64,000 nucleotides of DNA from Neonectria sp. B-13. Taxonomy: Eukaryota > Ascomycota > Sordariomycetes > Hypocreales > Nectriaceae. Of the stretch, positions 11,669 to 23,291 are shown in pieces. The stretch spans positions 1,514,464-1,578,463 of the forward strand of contig NOKP01000001.1 of the NCBI GenBank assembly GCA_002682825.1, in the 5' to 3' direction. Each line of letters begins with the position of its first letter. The first letter of the stretch is position 1. Below the pieces are notes generated by a model. That model saw only the letters and a program-made list of their open reading frames with translations. It searched no databases and was not told where the DNA came from. The position numbers and the translations under genes are program-made.

Positions 11669-11778
11669 GCAAGAAGAAGCAAGAAGAAAGAAGCAAGAAG
11701 CAAGAAGCAAGAAAGAAGCAAGAAGCAAGAAGCAAGAAGCAAGCAAGAAGCAAGAAGCAAGAAGCACGAGCGAAGAAG
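11669..11778. repeat. GCAAGAA minisatellite, about 110 bp
   Basis: Tandem purine-rich array of AAGAAGC / GCAAGAA units with AAG and AAGC length variants, ending at GCACGAGCGAAGAAG. The strand asymmetry is nearly complete (almost no T). It lies in intergenic DNA and is probably slippage-prone. Confidence 0.9.
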
Positions 11779-13154
11779 TGGCCGTGGTGGCTCCGCGATC
11801 CATCCATCCAACAAGGCTCGGCGAATATATACGAATACAGCTACTCCGTACAAGGGGGTTTTCAATAGTGCCCGATTTCAGCGCAACATGATGGGGATGG
11901 GGATCATTTTCCTTCGTACGGCGTACCTTTGGTCTCGTCTTGTCGACTTGCCGCTGATAATTACCTCTTGTCCTTGTCGAGCTGGCACAGCCCGCCAAAA
12001 TCAGCTTGGCTGGGTTCAAATGGGGCCCAGGCCCAAGACCCTGTCAAGCTGGGCGAGGGGTTCCGACTAGTGTGGCCTAGATCACCGCTAATGCGGCTCT
12101 CAGGCAGATCGCCTGGTCGAGTGGTGAAGCACAAACAGCGAGTGAGACAGAGGGAGGAGAACGGAGACAAAGAGGCGGGGAGGCAGGTTGGCAAGGAGAG
12201 TTGAGTTGAAGGGTTCTGGGTGTAGACTACCCCGCTACGGAATATGACGACGTTGGTGTCTCCCACGACCATGTCGTCACAATCGAGCCAATTGGCGACA
12301 GCTGAGGTCAATACCACCTCGGATGACGATGTTGAGCTTGGTGAACAAGCTTTTGGCGATGGTCAATACCGTACCGGATAAATCGGACCAGGGACGTGAT
12401 CGGTCCAACCAAGAAATCGACGCCTCGCGCAAGTTGGCAACCGGTTTTGCGGGACAAGAAAGCGGGACGACGAGAGCGGGACATGCGATGAGGAGGGGGA
12501 GAGCGGGAGAGCGGGAGGGGGCTGAGTTCCGTCCAGCTCTGACTTGGTACGCAAAGTACGAGGTACGCAACAATCCGTACCAAGTGCGAACACACTCTTC
12601 TGGGACGTCGACCCCGCGACGGTGCCGCCGAGATCACGGACACGACCCGCGCCGGCGTGTGGGACGCTCGCTCACTAGGCCAAGCTGGAACAGGCGAAGG
12701 CGTACTCCAAATAACCGAATCTACCAAGTTTTCTACTGCGACGGAGCTGCGAGCTGCGAGCTACGAGCTATGTACGAGCTACCGAGGGGCCAAGTGTGTT
12801 GGAGCTGAGCCGCCGATGCCATGCATGGTCCCACTTACAGCATCATCTTGTTGTTCCTAGTCCTTGCTACCGGTACGTACTGCGCAGTACACACTTGCTT
12901 CAGCTTGCATTGCCTGGCATGCCCGATGCCTTTTTCCACTCCCATGACATCGTGGCACGTCATCCTGCCCAGTGGCGTGCGATGTTGGGTGTGCGTTGTG
13001 GGTGTGCATCATGGGCGTGCGTCGTGAGTACGTCTTGTAGGCGTGCCATGAGGAGAGCGAACTGTTGGCTCCAACAGCCCAGACTCAGTTAGACCTGGAT
13101 GGTGAGAGAGAGGGGAAGAATGAGAGAGTCTTGTCTTCCTCTCACGCGTCTTGG

Positions 13155-13163
13155 TATATTAAA
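13155..13163 (+). promoter_or_regulatory. TATA box of the Tyr-Gly-Ser repeat gene
   Basis: TATATTAAA lies 121-129 bp before the ATG at 13284. It is followed by a stress-response-like CCCCT and a CT-rich leader, a layout usual for strongly inducible fungal genes. Confidence 0.55.
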
Positions 13164-13283
13164 GAGTCGTCATTCCCCTTTCCCGTCCGGTTTTCTCAAA
13201 CCAATTGCTTCTGCATCAATCCCAATTCCATCTACTTCATCCTCCAAGTAAAATCCACATTCCCACTCACTCCTACAACAAAC

Positions 13284-14254
13284 ATGTCTTACGGCGGCAA
13301 CGACAACGACAGCTACGTATGCTTTCCCTGTCCCTACACTTACCGCTTCTCAAACTAACTCTGTCTCAGGGCTCCTCCAACCGTCGTGATAACGACAACA
13401 ACGACTCATACGGCTCGTCTGGCCGCGACAACACCGACTCGTTTGGCTCATCTGGACGTGATAACAAAGAATCGTTCGGCTCATCCGGTCGTGACAACAC
13501 CGACTCTTATGGCTCCTCCGACAAGCCTTCAGGCGGCAGCTATGGTGGCTCCAACGATCTGAGCTCCACCTCGGACTCCTATGGCTCCAGTGGCCGTGGT
13601 AACAGCGGTAACACCGATTCCTACGGCTCGTCGGGTCGGGACAACGACAACGACAACAAGTCCTCTGGTTTCGGATCGAGCGGCCGCACTGGCGATGATG
13701 ACAACACCTACGGATCCAACAAGTCCTCGGGTGGCTACGGCAACACCAGCTCCAGCCGCGACGACGATGATTCGTACGGCTCCAAGAAGACCTCCAGCGG
13801 GCTTGGCTCCAGCGGTGACAACGACACTTATGGATCCAACACTTCCTCCGGTGGCCTCGGCACCAGCTCCAGCCGCAACGACGACAACGACACCTACGGC
13901 TCCAACAAGTCCTCATCTGGTGGCTACGGAAACACCGGTTCCAGCCGCACTGATGACAACGACACCTACGGCTCTTCCAAGACCACGTCCGGCAGCTATG
14001 GAGACAACACCTCCTCCAGCCGACGTGACGACGACGACAACACCTACGGCTCAAAGAAGTCCTCTGGTGGCTTCGGCTCGTCAGGCGACAACGACACCTA
14101 CGGTTCGTCTGGCAATGACAACTACGGCTCCTCGGGCCGTAACAACGACAACGACAACAACAAGAATGAGGGTTTCGTTGGCAAGATCATTGGCAAGATC
14201 AGCGACAAGGTCGACGAGAAGCGAGAGAAGAAGCACGGTGGCGACGACTACTAG
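13284..14254 (+). CDS. Tyr-Gly-Ser repeat, low-complexity hydrophilic protein
   Basis: Function unknown. Exon 1, 13284-13316, encodes MSYGGNDNDSY. A 53-nt intron with a GTATGC donor and CTCAG acceptor follows, then exon 2, 13370-14254; total 305 aa. Apart from the last 35 residues, the protein is irregular repeats of (D/N)(S/T)YGSS/N/K spaced by Asp/Asn, Arg/Lys and Gly/Ser. I count 18 YG and four FGS motifs, with very few aliphatic residues and no Cys. The C-terminus changes to a charged helix-like end, EGFVGKIIGKISDKVDEKRE, then HGGDDY. There is no signal peptide or membrane segment. Composition fits a hydrophilin or a phase-separating prion-like domain, but no family is recognised. Long antisense frames here are artefacts of the repeat. 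Confidence 0.82.
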
Positions 14255-14549
14255 TTTGTTTGCGCTGAATGCATGATTATGAACACTCTAGCGGATTATT
14301 AAGTATCATTAATGATGAGATTCTTCCTACCTTGTCGGTAGTGATGATATGTTCTCTTAAAATTTGTGGCAAATTTCCTCTCGCTTGTGATACATTGTTG
14401 CTGCTTCGAAACCATGACTAGCCTTGCCCAACGTTTGCTCTTTGCCCATCCAGCTGTTCCTTACATATCGCTACCCAATCTATCCGATAAAATGCTTCTT
14501 CATTGTCATCATCATCGTCATCATCATCCAATCCACTGACCATAACTAT

Positions 14550-16556
14550 CTAAACTAGTCTCTTCTCAATCTTGACAAACAGTGCACCCTCCGTCAAGCG
14601 GCCCTCGCAGTCAAGCAGATGCACAAAGCGGTATCCGTGTCCCAGACGGTCCAGCCGCACGCAAGCCCATGCAGCAAGGTCATCACGGCCGATCTCGTCG
14701 TCTCGGACGGTGAAGCGGACCCAGGAGAGCTCGTCGACGACATGGGGCACGTTGGGAAACTCGAGACGCTCGCCACCGAGATCCGGGTTGCAGCCTCGGT
14801 GGGTTTTGGAGCGGACCTTGTACTCGCCCTCACGCTCGTGGCCGTCGTTGGGGAGCTTGCCGCCGTGGAACTCGTCGGGGCCCTCGACGTGCAGCTCGAC
14901 CTTGATGTAGGGCTCGAAGCTCTTGACAGAGGAGTCGCCAGGGGGCAGGGGGATGTTCTGCGCGGCGAGGACGGTGACGGCAAACTTGAGAGATTTGCGG
15001 ACGATGGTGTTAGCAGAGGGGTCATCCCCCTCGCGGTTGGGGCGGTAACCTATGGTAGTTTAGTAATCGTACGAGAAGACGTAGTGAAAATAGGAGACAA
15101 CCGGGGGAACGAAGAACTGCTTACCTGGAGGTTTGAGAACGTAACCACCGGTGCCAGCAAACATGCCCTCGTTGAGCATCATGCCCTCATCCCACCTCTG
15201 CCAATTAAGGGCAACAATCTGGATGCCCTTGCGCCAAAACAGGGCGGGGTCGAGGTTGGAGGAGCCGATGCGCAGTCCCCAAGGGTACGTCCGCATAAAG
15301 AAATGGCGGTTGTGGTTGAAGAGCTCGTGAGCCTGCTTCTCGTGCACATCGGTGACCTTCTTCTCAGAGAGGGAGAAGATGTGGGTGGGCATGCCGGCCT
15401 CGGGCTGCGAGAGGGTCTTGAAGGAGACGCCACGCGAGTAAACACCCATCTTGCTAAGCTCCTGGATGATCTTGGCGGGCTTCACCTCCTTGCTGCGCTT
15501 GCTACCCGCAGGCAAATTGGCGGGGGGCTCTTCATCATCGTCGGTGTCCTCGCCAGCTGGTGCGGCGGCAGCTCCTGGGGCCACATACTTGACCTTGACG
15601 AGGAGCTTGCGGCGGAGCTCAGCAGGGCTAGGGAGGGCAGTGGGATCAATGTCGGACTCGGGAACAAGCAGGCCGTCCCAGACCTCCTTCATGATGCGGA
15701 CCATGGCGAGCTGCTGCTCGGGGCCGCAGTGAACCTCGAGGGACACGATGACCGGGAGGTCACTGGCAACGAAGGCGCTGTCGCGGATGGCGATGCAGAC
15801 GGACCGGAAGGGCACCTCCTTGGTGAGGGTGTAACCGTGGAGGACGCGGGGCTCGACAACGGCGACTTCGGGCTCGTTGGCCACAGGAGGGGCAGTGGAG
15901 GCTGGAGTCGCAGCAGTGGCCTTGGAGGGAGAGCTCTCGAGCTTGTCGTGAATGCTCGTCTTCTGCAACTTGTCCTTGAGAGAGCTGAAGGTGAGGCGCT
16001 TCTTCTTCGCACTGAGCTTCCTGCCCCGGCCGTTCTCCTCGTTGCTGCTGCTGCTGCTGCTACTGCTGCTCGTGCCCTCGGCATCCGACTCGTCGCCGTC
16101 CCAGACGTCAATTTCAATGCAGCGGCCGCCGCGCACCAGCGTTTCCGTGTAGGGCTTGGTGGAGCTCTCGCTGGACAGCTGGTTGCCGGTCAGGTAGGTG
16201 TTGTGGCTGGAGCTGATGAAGTAGCTGGACAGCGGCCAGGAGAGGTCCTCGGGCTTCGGAGGCGTCGACGCCGCCGTCTGGCGAGACTTCATCCAGGCCA
16301 GAAAGGCGTCGAGCGGGAGATTCTCGCGGGCGAGCAGCTCGTCGAGGGCGGGGGACGGGCCTTGGCGCTGCGTCGACTCGACGAAGGAGCGCACTTGGGC
16401 GTTGCTCCACGTGTGATCAGGGCGGTCCGCGAGCGACTGGAAGAGCTTCTCGAGCCGCTTCTGCACCGTCGCGTTGAGCGAGGGCAGCGTTCGAGCGCCT
16501 TCGCTGGCGCCGCCACCGGCCTGGTGGGAGGGGTTGATGACGGGAGCTTCAGACAT
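14550..16556 (-). CDS. Phosphoinositide-specific phospholipase C
   Basis: Hydrolyses phosphatidylinositol 4,5-bisphosphate to diacylglycerol and inositol trisphosphate in Ca2+ signalling. Exons 15125-16556 and 14550-15049, joined through KPPG-YRPN, give 643 aa. Residues 30-95 form an EF-hand-like helical region. The X domain starts near 105 with SSHNTYLTGNQL, whose His is the first catalytic residue, then RCIEIDVWDG; the second His is in VSLEVHCGPEQQ. A Ser/Lys-rich insert with a run of Ser codons splits the X region, as in other fungal enzymes. The Y domain runs from about ELSKMGVYSRG to EGMFAGTGGYVLKPPG. A C2 domain forms the C-terminal 150 residues. ATG 16556 is preferred; in-frame ATG 16607 is an alternative. 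Confidence 0.93.
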
Positions 16557-17443
16557 GGCGGATGCAGACGGCGGATGGCGGTTGGGGCGATGGATACGAA
16601 TATGCATGCGCTCGCTGCCTGGATGCGTTCTTGCAAGGGAAGAAGCTGCCAAACGAGTATCGAGAGAGGGACGATGATGTTGGGCGTGGAGGTGTAAGTG
16701 TAAGCGTGAAGTTGTTTCCTCCCAGCTGAAGTGGCAGCTAATGTACCCAGTTTGGAAGCCGCTGCCCGGCTTAGACGTTGCAAGTTGGGTGCTTGCAAGC
16801 CACCCAAATCCCTGTATTCGTATAGCCCTGCATCATCTCGCTATATAAATAGAACCACATTGATCCAGATCCCTGAGACACGCTCCCAAAACTGAGCAAC
16901 AGAAGATCTTTGTTTCGGCAATCCCATTCATAGTGTGAATCATGCCCGCTTCCCAAAGTCCCCTGCTCGTGCTCGTTCACATCCCATCCCATCATTTCTC
17001 CAGGGTAGCTCAGCTGCCAATATGAATACCCTGCCCCACCATCCGCATCACACCAAACAACCAAAGGCCCAAAGCCTCTCCTGAATCACTACTCCTTCTA
17101 CCCACGACCCCTTCATCTTTGTTCGTTTAATCTTGGCGTCTACTCAATCGTCTCATTTACATCCTTGTCGTCGTCATATCTTGCAAACCGCCAAGATACG
17201 CCTCTCGAATCAATAACAAGGGAGTCGGAACTTCTTCCCACTCACCGCCTGTTTCCAATGAGTCTTATATGCTGTTACATCTACAAAGAAAAGGATCTAT
17301 CCAAGGGAAAATAATCCAAATTCCAGTTTGATAACACCTAGCTCAACGGTTTGGAAAGAGCAGACGAGTTGAAACATTTGGAATTTATCAGAGAGAAGGA
17401 TACATATGTTTTAGCCAAGCAACGCATATGATGCTGTCATTTC
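16557..17443. other. Spacer between phospholipase C and NRDE2 genes
   Basis: No gene supported. It holds the promoter of the phospholipase C gene and the 3' flank of the NRDE2 gene, both on the minus strand. A TATATAAAT sequence at 16842-16850 reads as TATA-like on either strand and may serve phospholipase C transcription. Confidence 0.5.
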
Positions 17444-20400
17444 TTATTGCTTGTTACCTCGCCTTTCCCTTCGTCTCTTCTCCAAAAACTCCTCCAGATC
17501 CACGTGGACCCTCAGACCCTTGGAGGTCATAGTATCAAACACACCCCTGAGTTCGGTAGACTCCATGTCCTTGCTCAAGGTGTAAAACGCTTCCATCATG
17601 ACGTCCTTAGACCACGGGCAATGCCTCAGCGCTCGAAACAAGACGTCTTTCGCCTTGGCTTGGAGCTCCCTCTGCGAACGACAGAATCTTATGAAGAAAA
17701 TCCACAACAGCACGCTGAATTTGCACGCGTCGCTGGTTACCGCGTGCTCAAACGCTGCCTTAGTCGTATTCACATTTCCCCGTTGTATCTCGTGCTGGAT
17801 AGCAAACAACCGGCTGCTCACAGAGTCTTGCTCTGCCACAAGCACCTTTTCATGGAGTAGGGTCCGTACCTCATCAACGACACGAAGACTGGTATCAGCC
17901 CACTCGAAGAGAGACAGGAATATGGTGTTACGAGGAAAGAAGGTCATGAACTGATTCAGTTGCTCAAGCATGTATGCTCTCCGAAAAGGCCTTTGGTCTG
18001 TTAGTTCGTATTCCACTAGTGGATCATATTGTTCCTGGGGAGGGGGCTTACCCTCGGCTAGCGTTCAAGTACAAGACCCTCGCTGCGAACTGTAGGGTTC
18101 GCTCATGGGCTTTAGACAATTCGTAGCCTCGGGACTTGAATTCTGCGGATTGAGAATGTATAACTGCCATTGCTGCTGAGATGTTGCCCTGAGAGGCTGA
18201 GGTTGGCTCTGTGCAACCGTCGGCAGTCAGGTAAGTCAACAGAGCCAGGCACTCAACATAAATGGCAGCATCATTGAGGTTGCCGATAAAAAGCGAGTGA
18301 CTCAGGTTGGACGAGAAGGTTTGGTGAGCCTTGAGAAGTACCGATTGTGAGACACCGACATCGTCTGGCTCAGAACGCATCACTTCATCCACCGATGAAC
18401 AAAGCCTCTTAATTGCTAGGTTTTTATGCCCAAGTTCAAGTTCCATCCAGGACCAGATTCGCCAGAGCAAGAGCCCATTCGAACTCGGTGACTTCTGTAC
18501 TCAAATATTAGTATAAGTACCAGGGTATGGATTGGCCGCTTACCGATGCAAGCTCCGTAGCAGAGGCAAGAACTTTGGTAGCAACGCCATGATTCTTGTT
18601 CGCAAACTCGGCAAGCGCGTAAGCACCATACAAGCTAAGATTAGTGGGATATCGTTTGAGCAGGGCTTTGGCTTGTTTCTTGATACCGGTGCGATCTTTC
18701 AATGAGCACAGCCCCAAATAATACTCGCCCAAGCCGTCGATCCCGGCTGCATGAACAAGTTGTCTCGTGACGTTGACCACGAGATCCAGTTCAGGCTCGA
18801 TAACTTGGGTCTTTTGAGATACATATGAGAACCAATCAGTTCCAGCAAACAAAAGGTCGAGCGAGGACGCAGCGTGAAGTCTCCCATGGTCAAAGAAAGG
18901 CCGTTTCCGTTGGGTTTCCTCAGACAGGCCGTCAGCTCCAGCAGGTCTCTCAAATGTCGGTACTTCGATCCCAGACGCTGGTCCTGATAGGAACTGATCA
19001 TGATATGCGATTTCCGTCCACTCACTAGACCTAAAGGCCGGCGGCTGCTGCATGAACATAAAAAATGCATCTAAAAGCTGGGGCACCAAGTCTGGTAAAT
19101 CGCTGCGAGGGATAACGAAGAGCAGTGGTTCAATATCAGAAAACATCACCACCCTAAATGGGTCGTCTTCGGTGCCCTCATCCATGGTCCTAGCCGGAAT
19201 CCCGGATTTCTCAGCTCGACCGCTCTCGATGCTGGCCCAGACCTTGTAGTCGTCTCTGGATTGGATGCCCCGATCGCCTCCATCCAGAAGCGGTTCCGGT
19301 GGCTCTCCTACTCCGTCGGCTTCCACAAATTTAACCCAGCCCTGCGCATCAGGCTCTCCGATCCTTGGGACTTCACTCTCCCAAAAGTCGCGGAACTCTG
19401 ATAGTGCCTGGTCATGTCCTTCGACCTCGACGGGACGGAAGAAGTTGAGTTCCAAAACAGCTTGCCATGCAGCGACAGCAAGCTCTTTATATCCCGAATC
19501 ATGGATGAATTTGGTAGCCCTGAGGAATATGTAGATAATTTCGCTGAATTTCTCCTTCCTGACGTCTGATTCGGGTCGCCGGATAGTCCGATGGAGCCGA
19601 TCGAGGTACATCGTCTTAATATCATCATGACGAAAAGTCGTAATATTGGACATCGCAAAATCAAGGTGCGTCTTCCAGAGCATAAAGTTGCTTTCCTCGT
19701 CTTTGAGCAGCTCTGTCCACTTTTTGGTGGCAACCTTGGCATTCCACACCTTGATTCCCTCGCGCATCAGAGGCACCAGCACTCGCACTCTGTCTCGGGG
19801 GTCTGATACGTTCGACAGAGCAGACTCGAGCATGGAAAGTTTGATTTCGGCATAGCTGTGAACCTCGCCCTCCAAAGCCTTATGATCAATGTCTTCACCA
19901 GCTCTCAGGAGGGCGTCCTGGTGATTTGCAAGATCTAGCCAGGTATCAATGTCTTCTGGGTGATCTTTGACCTGGCGTGAAAGCTGGATGGACTTCCACT
20001 TGAGTGGATTGTTCTCGTCTGCGTCGATGGTCCCAACAGCTGATTCGGAGTCAGACTCCAGATCGCTATCAGAGAACTGATGTGGCTTTGCCTTTCCCTC
20101 GATTGAGCGGTAAGATGGTCGTTGGTCATCTTCTGAGGTCTCAGGATCGTCTTGACCGTGTTTGCGCTTTTTGGATGTCCTCAGTGGCAGGAAGTCTTCC
20201 TCTTCCTCTTCATCAACTTTGGCCTCAACCTCTTGTCTCCGGATCCTTCTTGGGTTTGAGCTCACTCTCCATGTTTTGGAGCGCAAGCCATCCCTATCCC
20301 TGAAAGCCGAGGATCCCTCACCAGGCATGCGGAGGCTGAACTGGTCCCTGGCCCCTTCGCGGTGTAGGACAAGGCGACCTTTGGTGCCAAGGACTCTACC

Positions 20401-20859
20401 AGATCCATATCGGTAGTAAGAAGGAATCTGAGACTTTTCAAGGCCACCGTACTTAAGAATTAAAGGGTCCCCCTTGGTGTCAATGAAATACAGCTTAGAG
20501 GCGGCATCATCATCGCGTGTGGGCTTGACACTAGGCTCTTGCTTAACTGGTGTCTCCGATCGACTGGAGTGTTTTGAGTGTTCTTTGTGCCGATGATGAG
20601 AGTCGTGGCGGTGGGTCTTGAAATGGTGACGGTGACGTTGGCCATCGGAGCGGTGGCTATCAGACTGACGGATCCGTTTCCTCCTCGAGTCTCGATCATG
20701 ATCCTCGTCTGCGGCACTGGCGCTTCCAGCTGGGTTCTTGGGCTCCTTTGGTTTGAAAGACGAAAACTTCGGTGCCTTGAGCTCCACAGTAGTCTCCTTG
20801 GCTTTGAAAGAGGCAAACTTGGGAACCGTCAACCGGTTGTTCTCATCTTTGGCGGACAT
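17444..20859 (-). CDS. nrde2: NRDE2 / Nrl1 nuclear RNA-silencing and RNA-decay factor
   Basis: NRDE-2 family protein. In fission yeast Nrl1 works with the Mtl1 helicase (MTREC) in nuclear RNA decay, cryptic-intron control and R-loop suppression; in worms the protein acts in nuclear RNAi. Exons 18544-20859, 18052-18494 and 17444-17990 give 1101 aa. The N-terminus (to about 110) is Lys/His/Arg-rich with a His-Arg-Asp tract. A conserved block follows: ASKLYFIDTKGDPLILKYGG and GRVLGTKGRLVL. The rest is HAT/TPR-like helices such as NPLKWKSIQLSRQVKDHPED (half-a-TPR entry) and MLWKTHLDF. Junctions ATELAS-KSPSS and NASRG-PFRRAY restore the frame. A frame-neutral alternative at either end is unlikely. 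Confidence 0.9.
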
Positions 20860-21903
20860 GGCGACAGCAATGTGACGGTTGAAGAAGCAAGGAAACCTTC
20901 ATGGTAGCTTTATGCCATGGGGTGAAGAGCCTTGTTTCGCCTCGCGATCTAGTGCATTCATGTGGCAGTATCACTCTCTTTGAATCAAGTTGTTGGCTGA
21001 TTGGGTTTGTGGCCGTATGTGGTTGAGTGGGAGTCGTCGCCGGTAGGTGTCGTTGTCGCAGCTCGCAGGTGGTCGCCTTGCGTCTCAGGCGCGTAATAAA
21101 TGGCAGAGTCGGTACGGGTACGGAAGGTCGACACTACAGTGCGTTTTGCGCTATATTACTGTGTTCCACACTGGCTTGTGACCAGGAGTGACTACGAACT
21201 GCCACTGTAGTTTCGCGATTCTCTTTTGTTTGAATTCCAAAAACTACTAGCCGTCAGATGGGAGTTAAATCCAAAGTTGGTTGTAGTAGTTATTTCAACC
21301 CTTTTGAACTTGGTATCAAAGCCGGAACAGGACAGTGCCGGTCTTTGGGGACTTTGTATCGGCCCCAGCTTCAGGGCAGGCCTCCTGCTTTTCAGTGAAC
21401 CCCTGGGAGTTAGCGGAGCTAGCGCGCCCTGGCCCAGGCGCTCGTCAGCACTATCAGAGAGATGCTGGCACAGTAATTATGCTGACTGCAGGTGTCTAAC
21501 ATGATGTCATCCAATTAGAAAAGACTGTAATCTGGTCCCTGGATCTGGTTTCTGTAAGACAGCATTCGACAAGAATTACAAAAACAAGAAGCATCTCGTC
21601 ACTATATCGATAAACAACCAAAGCAATCGGGTGCTAATGTGTCGCAGTATTATACTGCACACCCTCCAATGCCAATTGGCACCAGGGAGGTTACCATCTT
21701 CTCTGCTCCGTACTGCAACGTCTGGCCTGGGGAAGACGTGCCATCGCTAGCTCTCCCAGTCCCCTGAACGCGCGCTGGGTGCCGTCACTTCCGGCGGGCC
21801 AGCATGCTAGCCAATGTGGCCAGCCAGCAATCCATCCAATCCAACTTATTTCCAGGTCGCGTCTTCCCCTCGGCCAAGCTTCCCCTTCCGCCTCGCTCCC
21901 ACC
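20860..21903. other. Divergent promoter region, nrde2 / ketodihydrosphingosine reductase
   Basis: 1.04 kb between two divergent starts. No convincing reading frame, RNA gene or repeat is visible. Confidence 0.5.
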
Positions 21904-23113
21904 ATGGAATTGTCTTGGCAGACTGCGCTGTCTCTTCTAGCTATTGCTCTTGTGACATCTGCATTTGCTTCCGCAGCCATGGGATTCTTCGGTGGTAACC
22001 AGATGCCTGTTGAGGGCAAGGTACGTCGACTCCCTCTTCGGAGTGATGGGGGATCATGCATGACCGTCATGGTAATGGTTATGCTTGGAGAACCTCGTGA
22101 CTGATATATATCCCCAGACCGTCCTCATCACCGGTGCCTCAGAGGGCATGGGCCTCAGCGTCGCAACCCAGCTTTCCGCCAAAGGCGCCAACATCATCCT
22201 CGTCGCCCGCAACGTTGGCAAGCTAGAGAGCGCCGTCACCACCGTCAAGGTCCGTCCCCGTCTACGCCGACATCCCACGCCCCTCAATACCCGTTCCTTG
22301 CTGATCTGATAAACCCTCCAGGCCGCAGCCAAGAACCCCAACAGTCAACGCTTCCACTACATCTCCGCCGACGTCTCCAAAGTCAACTATGCCGGGCCCC
22401 TCGTCGCCGACGCCATCGCTTGGAATCACGGCCGTTCTCCCGATATCGTGTGGTGCATTGCTGGCGCCGCGACTCCAGGCCTATTTGTCGACATAGAAAT
22501 GTCTGAAATGCGCCAGCATATGGACATCAACTTCTACGGCACCGCCGAAATGTCCCACGCCATCCTCCGCGAGTGGCTTGCCCCCGATGCCCCCATCGAG
22601 AAGCAGCCCAAGCACTTCATCATGACCTCGAGCGTCGTCGCATTCTACACAATCCCCGGGTATGCCGCCTACGCCCCCGCCAAGTGGGCTCTGCGCGGCC
22701 TCGCCGATACCATCTCCCAGGAGGTTCTGCTGTACCCTCAGAACGTCAAGGTCCATGTTGTCCACCCGGGCACCATCCTGTCTCCGGGCCTGGTCCAGGA
22801 GAACCTTCATAAGCCGGAAATCACAAAAATTCTCGAGGAGAGTGATCCCGAGCAGAAGCCTGAGGATGTTGCCAGGCTTGCCATCAACAGCCTAGAGAAG
22901 GGAGAGTACTTCATCACAGTGGCCTTCCTTGGAACGTTGATGAAGTGGGGTGTCATGGGCGGCTCGTTTCGTAATAACTGGGTGGTGGACTTCCTTGGCG
23001 CATGGCTTGTCCAGATCGTCTGGATCTTCGTCCAGCCTGACCTTCACGGCAAGATCAGGAAGTATGGCAAGAAGCATGGCCATCCCAGCACCTATAAGCA
23101 CCGAACGGCTTGA
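21904..23113 (+). CDS. tsc10: 3-ketodihydrosphingosine reductase (Tsc10/KDSR)
   Basis: NADPH-dependent reductase of the second step of sphingolipid synthesis, on the cytosolic face of the ER. Exons 21904-22020, 22118-22249 and 22322-23113 give 346 aa. An N-terminal hydrophobic anchor ([19 protein letters not shown]) precedes a short-chain dehydrogenase fold. The cofactor motif TGASEGMG is at 44-51, the catalytic Ser in MTSSVV near 186, and YAPAK places Tyr200 and Lys204. A C-terminal hydrophobic stretch and basic tail follow ([20 protein letters not shown]). Order, length and the two membrane-like segments distinguish KDSR from soluble short-chain dehydrogenases. Confidence 0.92.
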
Positions 23114-23291
23114 CGCTTTTGTCTGAACTCGCGCGGTTTCTTCTTTGGCCAAGAGGTAGTTGCTCACTGCAGGACACTTCCGAGATACCCTAAATATTTT
23201 AATCATTCTGTTCAAATCCAGTCTATTTTCCAAGGTTCTTGGCAATTGGGTATTCCTGTTCCCGGCTACATCTAGTCTATACTGTAGAGGC

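Larger units (their letters stand above)
10594..13283. other. Gene-free spacer with simple repeats
   Basis: 2.7 kb without a supportable gene. It contains a GCAAGAA-type minisatellite (11669-11778), paired TGCAGTAC motifs near 11242-11260, an imperfect GAGCTRC repeat near 12741-12782, and GTGTGCG-type repeats near 12975-13045. The last 200 bp form the promoter and leader of the next gene. Confidence 0.6.

Noticed and set aside
13350..14054. 234-codon minus-strand frame, Cys/Arg/Trp-rich
   Set aside because: Antisense of the Tyr-Gly-Ser repeats; composition is a mirror of the repeat codons.
14619..16697. 692-codon frame on the plus strand
   Set aside because: It is the antisense of the phospholipase C gene. 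Its Leu/Val/Gly/Ala-rich composition mirrors biased codons of the real gene, which has catalytic motifs and good splice sites.
16842..17000. TATATAAAT followed by a short plus-strand frame (27 codons)
   Set aside because: The frame has no splice continuation. The TATA-like word also reads on the minus strand, where it better fits phospholipase C.
23195..23235. GTTCAAATCC, a tRNA B-box-like word
   Set aside because: The flanking bases do not form a T-stem and no A box lies at the right distance.
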